DNA of 64,000 nucleotides from contig OZ025242.1 of the NCBI GenBank assembly GCA_964019155.1, positions 91,785,421-91,849,420 of the forward strand, in the 5' to 3' direction. Shown one piece after another: positions 58,850-64,000 of this stretch. The DNA comes from Osedax fenrisi. Lineage: Eukaryota > Annelida > Polychaeta > Sabellida > Siboglinidae. Every line of letters begins with the position of its first letter. Position 1 is the stretch's first letter. The notes beneath the pieces were generated by a model. That model searched no databases, was not told the origin of the DNA, and worked only from the letters and a program-made list of their open reading frames with translations. Position numbers and translations under genes: made by a program.

Positions 58850-59094
58850 ATGTGTATAAGATGTACAGATAATTCTGTATCGGACTGTGTCACAGTCTAT
58901 AGGCTACAATAATAAGTTTGGCGAATATAAATTCCTATTAAATAATAGCTTGGTATCTATATTTAGAGCGCTAACATTATATATATATATCTTTGGTAGG
59001 AATACATATGTGTAGAAGGCACATGGATATATATATATATAAATATAGATTATAATAATAAGTAGTTATATATATATGTAAGCATATAACACCC
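58850..59094 (-). repeat. Putative 3' LTR and polypurine tract of the 59-61.7 kb gypsy relic
   Basis: On the minus strand AAAGGGGG is followed by TGTTATATGCTTACATATAT, and CTTATACACA lies 240 bp on, so the block runs TG to CA. It resembles the TGTTATATAT start of the LTRs at 61873 and 62702. Confidence 0.45.
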
Positions 59095-60320
59095 CCTTTA
59101 TACATTTATATCTACAAGTCAATAATAAAAGTGGGGATCGTACATTATTGTTAGATCAACGCAGCGCTACGGTTGACGAGGTTTGATTATCTAGATCAGG
59201 ACCGGGTGTCAACGGACTAGTTGTGAGTGCGATATCCCTGGGATGAGAATGTAATGACACACTACGGAGAGGAATAACTACATCTGAACCGAGTATCGGT
59301 GGAGTAGAGGGTAGGGCAAGAGGTCTTGAGTGATTATCTGATGCATCTCGGTGTGTTGGTACTACCTCCTGACAGGGCGTCGACGGGGAAGTAAGGCGGA
59401 TATCTCATAGATTTCTCCCGAAGGTAGAACAATCCATACTGCGGATGTTGTAACTCCGAAGTTTCATAGCTGGCTTCCATGTCTTTGATATGTGGTCACG
59501 CTGGTGAATGTTTGTGAGGGGTGTTATGTTGGACAGGTACAATGAGTCTTGTTTTTTACTAGTGTCGTGTGGTTGACATATTGGATGATAATTTATTCTC
59601 ATTCGACAAGTCTACGGGGTAGGTGCTAGGTAAAGGGTTTGCTAACTTGTGGCTGTAGAGCAGTTCGGTGGGGCTTTGTGTCGATAATTACTGGTTTAGA
59701 TCATAGTAGAAGTTTCGACATCTGGAAGTTCTCAGAGATCTTCAAGCTCTGCATGGTTCCTCGGCTAGGCCGTTACTTAGGAAGTGGTATGCCTGCTTGT
59801 CCTGTGGTTGAATCCCCATTCGGATGCAAATATTCGGAACGCTTGTGACGAATATAGTCCTCCGTTGTCGCTAAGTAACCGGTCTAGGATACCATGTTTT
59901 AGATGATCTACAATGGTTGCGCTGGTGCACTCATAGTGTATATGAATGGGAATTGAGTATAAAAATCAAATATAATGAGGTACGTGATATTGTTATAGTG
60001 GACAAAATGTATACTTAGGTATTGCCATGAGTGCGTCAGTGTGTCATATGGCAATAGAGGTTACTTATACAGAAGAAATTAAGGCTTGAAGGGTTTCGTC
60101 TCCCGTTTCTAATTTTAAATATTCTATCTTCTGTGTCCCAAACGTCAATGGCTTATCTGGACATCAAGGTCTATGTGTTCACTGGCATCTGTAGGTGAAA
60201 ATCTATCCGTAGCTCTATTCCTGGCTTTAAAAATATTAGCGTGAAATCTTACTGCTGCACTCGTAGTAGCATTTTTTGGACTCGGGTTGGTGCTGTGAAG
60301 AAATATTTCTGGGTGATCAT

Positions 60321-61181
60321 CAGGGATGGGGTCAAATACGTATTTATATTTTGATTTGAATAATTATTCAGTGATGTATTTGTATTTGAGTGTCGTATTT
60401 CGTGTATTTGATCAAATATAGTTTCAAATACACTTTTAAAAATATTTTAATTTAATAATTTAATAGAATGTAGAATTTAAACAATTAATTTATGAATGTA
60501 AAAAAATTAACAAAATATTTACCATTTATATTAAAGAATACATTTATTAAATAATACAAATAATATAATAGAACAATAATTTTATGAATACTATATAAAT
60601 AAATTAATATTCTATATAGAATATGTATGTGTTATAAATTATAACTTATAATATCCCAAGCAATCAGTCTATTGTTTACAGTTTTTTATTTTATTGATTT
60701 TCTTTAGGAATTAAATATATTAAAATAGATTTCAATTAATTATTATGCAATCTGGTATAGAGATAGGAATTATTATTTTATGATTTAATATTTGTATTTT
60801 ATATTTATATTAGATTCTCTCTCTAGAACTCATATATTATTTATCCATTCATTACTCTAATTCTACGTCTTCTCCTTAATATTTAAAAATTATACCACCT
60901 ATCTACATTGCTTTAATTAACCTATTAATATCATATATCCAATACATATCAATCACTAACTATGCAATGTCTATATATATATATATAATCTAGGGATAAG
61001 GATTATTATTTTATATAAAATATAATCATATGATTTAAAATATGATTAAATCAAATGATTTAATATTTAATGTGTTAATATTTGTATTTTGTATTTGTAT
61101 TTGATATATATTTGTATAAAAATGTAATAAATATTTGTATTTATATTTGTATTTGATAAAGTGTATTTGACCCCAACCCTG
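60321..61181. mobile_element. Non-autonomous hAT element, 861 bp, perfect 8-bp TSD
   Basis: Ends CAGGGATGGGGTCAAATAC and inverted CAGGGTTGGGGTCAAATAC, classic hAT termini. The 8-bp duplication GTGATCAT flanks it at 60313-60320 and 61182-61189. GTATTTGTATTTGAT repeats lie near both ends; no transposase frame. It is inserted in the gypsy pol relic. Confidence 0.95.
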
Positions 61182-61539
61182 GTGATCATCTGCACTTGTG
61201 GTCAGACTTAATAATGTGAAACCATTCGATTCCGAATATTACGGCTTACATTTATTTTTCGATATATACATAACGAGTCTCAGCGGGGCTGAATATCTTA
61301 GATGCGAAGGTGATGGGGATTTCGTCTTGTTGGATGGATGTAGGAGGATGGCGTCAAAGTAATTGTATGAAGCGTCTACTTGAATTGTTATCTTCTTCTT
61401 TGTCGCATAATATGATAGAGTAGTATATTTATTCTTCCATGTTATTGAATATATTAGGTATTAGACATCTTTTTTAAGAAGTTAACATAGAAGTATCGTA
61501 AGGTGTGATAGTTCTTTATTAAAGGGCCACATGTAGTTC

Positions 61540-61574
61540 GCGATAACTATGAATTATAATTCATAGGTATCGCG
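61540..61574. repeat. Short palindrome
   Basis: CGCGATA and CTATGAAT pair with ATTCATAG and TATCGCG around TATA, with one mismatch per arm. Confidence 0.75.
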
Positions 61575-61698
61575 TAATAATTATTATAATGATAATTATC
61601 AATGGCTTGCGGAGAATCTTGTGAGGTTATCTGTTGAATTAACTTATCACACTTGGGGTCGGTATGTACGCCATCATTGTTGAAGAGGAGATCATTAG

Positions 61699-61737
<39 letters not shown>

Positions 61738-61872
61738 TGGATATTTGTGTATACATATAATATATTATATAAAATTATTATATATATATATAAATTGTTG
61801 TTATGTATTAATCACTGTCTAAGTTGTGTAATACTAATATATTACACTGTTAAGTTGTGTGTATATATGGGA

Positions 61873-62090
61873 GTAAAATGTCAAGGCTTATTTACGTTAA
61901 TTGGTTAGACTTATTCTTCAAGAGATTATATATAGCGGACCACCGCAGATGTCTGAGCGTGGGGCAGTAATTCGAGACGGCAGAAACGTACATTGTACGT
62001 GCGTCGTGATACCAGGCACTAGGTGTATATGCGCTGATATTACGTAGATGTACAATATCGACGCATATATATAAATAAAATATATAACAT
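61873..62090 (-). repeat. 3' LTR of a short LTR element
   Basis: On the minus strand it starts TGTTATATATTTTATTTATA and ends GCCTTGACA (TG...CA). It is preceded by the polypurine tract AGGGAGAAGAGGGGA (62091-62105). It is a direct repeat of 62702-62920. Confidence 0.7.
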
Positions 62091-62105
62091 CCCCTCTTCT
62101 CCCTA

Positions 62106-62591
62106 TTTGTTATCGAAGAGGGGTTGGGGTCATTGCCTCTTCTCACGTATGGAAGAAGGATATCATGTTGGAGGTGGCCATGGGGATGGCAATACATGCA
62201 TTGTGTATGGTGCTGTATGGCATCACGGATGGTGGGGGTGATGATGAGGGGGTCACGGATATTGTGGGTGAGATCGAGAGGGTCACGGGTGACGTTGAGA
62301 ACATATCGGGTATTATGTGTGATGTCGGATGCGTCACAGATGTCGTGGGTGACAGCGGGGGCGTAGCGAATATGTACCTGATATAGTGGGCAAGGGCGAA
62401 AGCGTACCGGATGTCGTGGGTAGTGGCTGGGGTGTCACGGAGGTCATGAGTGACGGCGAGGGTGTACAGGATATCATACCGGATGTAGTGGGCAATGGCG
62501 AGGACGTAAATAAAATGTTAAACAACATTTTCAGCTCGTCTAGCCGATCTTCATTGTGCCAATCGAAGGAAGGAGTTGGTGTAGGGTTCAT
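62106..62591 (-). pseudogene. Internal region of the short LTR element: G-rich tandem repeat, gag-like frame
   Basis: A G-rich + strand (TGTCGTGGGTGACGGCGAGG and variants, units of about 33 bp) stands out from the A/T-rich surroundings. On the minus strand the frame from ATG 62591 reads TPTPSFDWHNEDRLDELK then repeats of PLPTTSGT and TPSPSLMTSVT to 62334. On the plus strand the same repeats read VPDVVGNGEGV. The LTR and polypurine tract orient the element to the minus strand, which favours the Pro/Thr/Ser-rich minus frame as a gag-like remnant, but no gag domain is visible. No pol is present. Confidence 0.4.
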
Positions 62592-62701
62592 GATTGTTTA
62601 TAGTCATTGGGCATGGGGGTAGATGTTTCCTAACGTGCTCTCACTGGTTGACGTGGCAGGATGATATTCATTGGACGTGAGGTTGGACGCTTATTGATGT
62701 T

Positions 62702-62920
62702 ACGTCAAGGCTTATGTATGTTTATTGGTTATACTTATTCTTCAAGTGATTATACATAGCGGCGGTCCGCTATATATACACAGCCGTCTGCGCGTGGGGG
62801 GGGGGGGGGTCATGCGAGATGGTAGGAATGTACGTGCATTATGATACCAGGCACTATGCGTATATTCGCTGATATCACGTAGATGTACAATATCGTCGCA
62901 TATAAATAAATACAATATAT
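62702..62920 (-). repeat. 5' LTR of the short LTR element
   Basis: Direct repeat of 61873-62090: shares CAAGGCTTATGTATGTT-like start, GATACCAGGCACTA, CGTAGATGTACAATATCG and ATATATAACA. It has a G12-13 run near 62797. The copies differ by about one base in eight by eye, so insertion is not recent. Confidence 0.65.
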
Positions 62921-63104
62921 AACAATAAGTACAAGGCATTACCTGTTAATATTTAATACATTCAATAATATAATAATCTAAAAATGTTGTTAATATATAT
63001 GTTATTACATATAAAGGTTAATATATATATAGGATGATACGGATGGTAGGTAAAAATTAAATGGCAACATTACGTGGCGCTATTATTTATATTATATATT
63101 ATAA

Positions 63105-63180
63105 CAGCACAAGGCGTGCTTGTTAAAAAAACGGAAGAATAAAACTAAACAAAATAAATCAAACAACCCACAAATATCAA
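63105..63180 (-). repeat. Core repeat copy (inverted)
   Basis: Inverted relative of the core (TTAAAAAAACGGAAGAATAA, AACTAAACAAAATAAATC, AAACAACCC). Confidence 0.45.
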
Positions 63181-63320
63181 TACGCAAATAGGATGTTACT
63201 CGTATGTGTAAATATCATATATATATATTAATACGAATGGTTTATAAATATATTTTTCAAAAGGAATTATTCCATATATACATGTTTCTCATAAAGATTT
63301 TATTTTCAGTTTTAGTGGTA

Positions 63321-63347
63321 CATTATACGCTCTTAGAGCGTATAATG
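63321..63347. repeat. 27-bp palindrome
   Basis: CATTATACGCTCT and AGAGCGTATAATG around a single T. Confidence 0.85.
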
Positions 63348-63678
63348 AATTAGATTGACATACACCTTGGCCACATTTGTGACATTTGATATTTATAGTT
63401 ATTTAATGTTTGCCTAACGTCCGTATTCCCATGTATATAATATATATATAGTGGAAGTATATAGTAGTAATTATATTAAAAATGTAAATAAATATAAGGT
63501 TGTATACAAATTAAAAAAAAGTATGACAATTTTGTATATCTTATTTAATAAGTTATTATATATTATAAATTATAATTTATAATATAATATATATTATATA
63601 ATATACCTGGTACTAGGTTAAATATCGTGATTTTTTTAATACTCTATGATATAGTCTATTATAGGAATTATCTTAAAG

Positions 63679-63824
63679 CAGGCCGCCGATTGTTATTATA
63701 ATAATGTCAGAGTTCATTATAATGCAGCTAAAAAATACAGAAAAATAAAACAAAACCAAATAAATTAAACAACCCCAAAATAAAAATTGAACTCTAACAA
63801 TATAATAATAATAATCGGCGGCCT
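63679..63824. mobile_element. MITE with AGGCCGCCGAT ends
   Basis: Left AGGCCGCCGATTGTTATTAT, with AGAGTTCA further in; inverted right AGGCCGCCGATTATTATTAT, with AGAGTTCA further in. The middle holds the core repeat (GCAGCTAAAAAATACAG, AAACAACCCC). No clear target duplication. Confidence 0.75.
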
Positions 63825-64000
63825 TCTTTGATATTAACGTATCAGACTATATGATAGACTATATCACTGATAGAGTCTATGTCCGTAACATGTTTATTCG
63901 AATTATTTAAATTACACGAGTATTCTTATAATATTATATTAATTATATAATGACATGAATACTATATATTTATGTAATTACTAATTCGTATAATGAAGTA

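Larger units (their letters stand above)
59100..61700 (-). pseudogene. Ty3/gypsy pol relic, interrupted by a hAT element
   Basis: Minus-strand order: end of reverse transcriptase near 61690-61620 (LLFNNDGVHTDPKC then LIQQITSQDSPQ); RNase H near 61390-61200 (VDASYN, ITFASKIFSPAETRYVYIEK, FGIEWFH, SDHK); the hAT insertion 60321-61181; connection text near 60280-60180 (FKARNRATDRFSP); integrase near 59870-59790 (SDNGGLYSSQAFRIFASEWG); and a pol C-terminal frame 59602-59405 (KTWKPAMKLRSYNIRSM). All are Ty3/gypsy hallmarks, with stops and shifts throughout. Joining the text on both sides of the hAT restores the domain order. Non-functional. Two antisense frames over it (59639-59848 and others) are shadows. 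Confidence 0.75.

Noticed and set aside
62124..62622. Plus-strand frames with VPDVVGNGEGV repeats as a protein gene
   Set aside because: The LTRs and polypurine tract place the element on the minus strand and the repeat is open on both strands because of its composition; kept only as an alternative reading.

Overview
This window is A+T-dominated nuclear DNA (by eye about three quarters to four fifths A+T) with long AT, ATT and IYIY-type microsatellites, short AT-rich introns with GT..AG borders, THAP and C2H2 zinc fingers, and a large set of eukaryotic transposons. Everything fits an invertebrate animal genome; I cannot name the species. There are no bacterial-style operons, rRNA genes or CRISPR arrays.

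Layout. 1-8.5 kb: AT desert with a 966-bp ACCGACCCC element, a GAACTTTT minisatellite, a 333-bp unit repeated exactly at 12.9 kb, a 460-bp tandem duplication, one exon-like block (5443-5651), a 63-bp in-frame repeat, a 750-bp G-depleted CTAC array and a 150-bp perfect palindrome. 8.5-10.3 kb: decayed Ty3/gypsy gag-pol with polypurine tract and LTR start. 10.7-25.8 kb: tandem duplications, several miniature inverted-repeat elements (MITEs), a tRNA-headed SINE, a decayed LINE and an orphan exon. 25.9-26.4 kb: a six-finger C2H2 exon, the best candidate for an ordinary host gene. 27-29.6 kb: relics of a ZMYM1-like hAT transposase and of a LINE reverse transcriptase. 29.9-36 kb: nested non-autonomous elements. 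36.2-41.7 kb: a nearly complete P element with a four-exon THAP transposase gene broken by one frameshift. 42.1-42.3 kb: a 175-bp snapback. 42.5-45.2 kb: a second, more decayed P-type transposase in the same orientation. 46-48 kb: exons of a decayed multi-exon conserved gene. 48.8-50.4 kb: inverted duplications. 52.7-55.4 kb: exon relics. 56.3-58.25 kb: an element or SINE pair with about 300-bp inverted arms carrying a tRNA-like head. 58.8-63 kb: Ty3/gypsy pol relic interrupted by a hAT element with a perfect 8-bp duplication, then a short LTR element with a G-rich tandem repeat.

The most notable signal is a MITE family present seven times (11.6, 17.1, 19.1, 32.5, 51.0, 52.0, 54.2 kb). It makes 7-bp target duplications ending in TAY. 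Its two 31-bp ends differ from each other by a swapped base pair inside a small hairpin, as if the hairpin, not only the sequence, were kept. The genes do not form a pathway: this is a transposon-dense region in which successive insertions (MITE in hAT, hAT in gypsy, two elements in a hAT-like element) give a relative age order.
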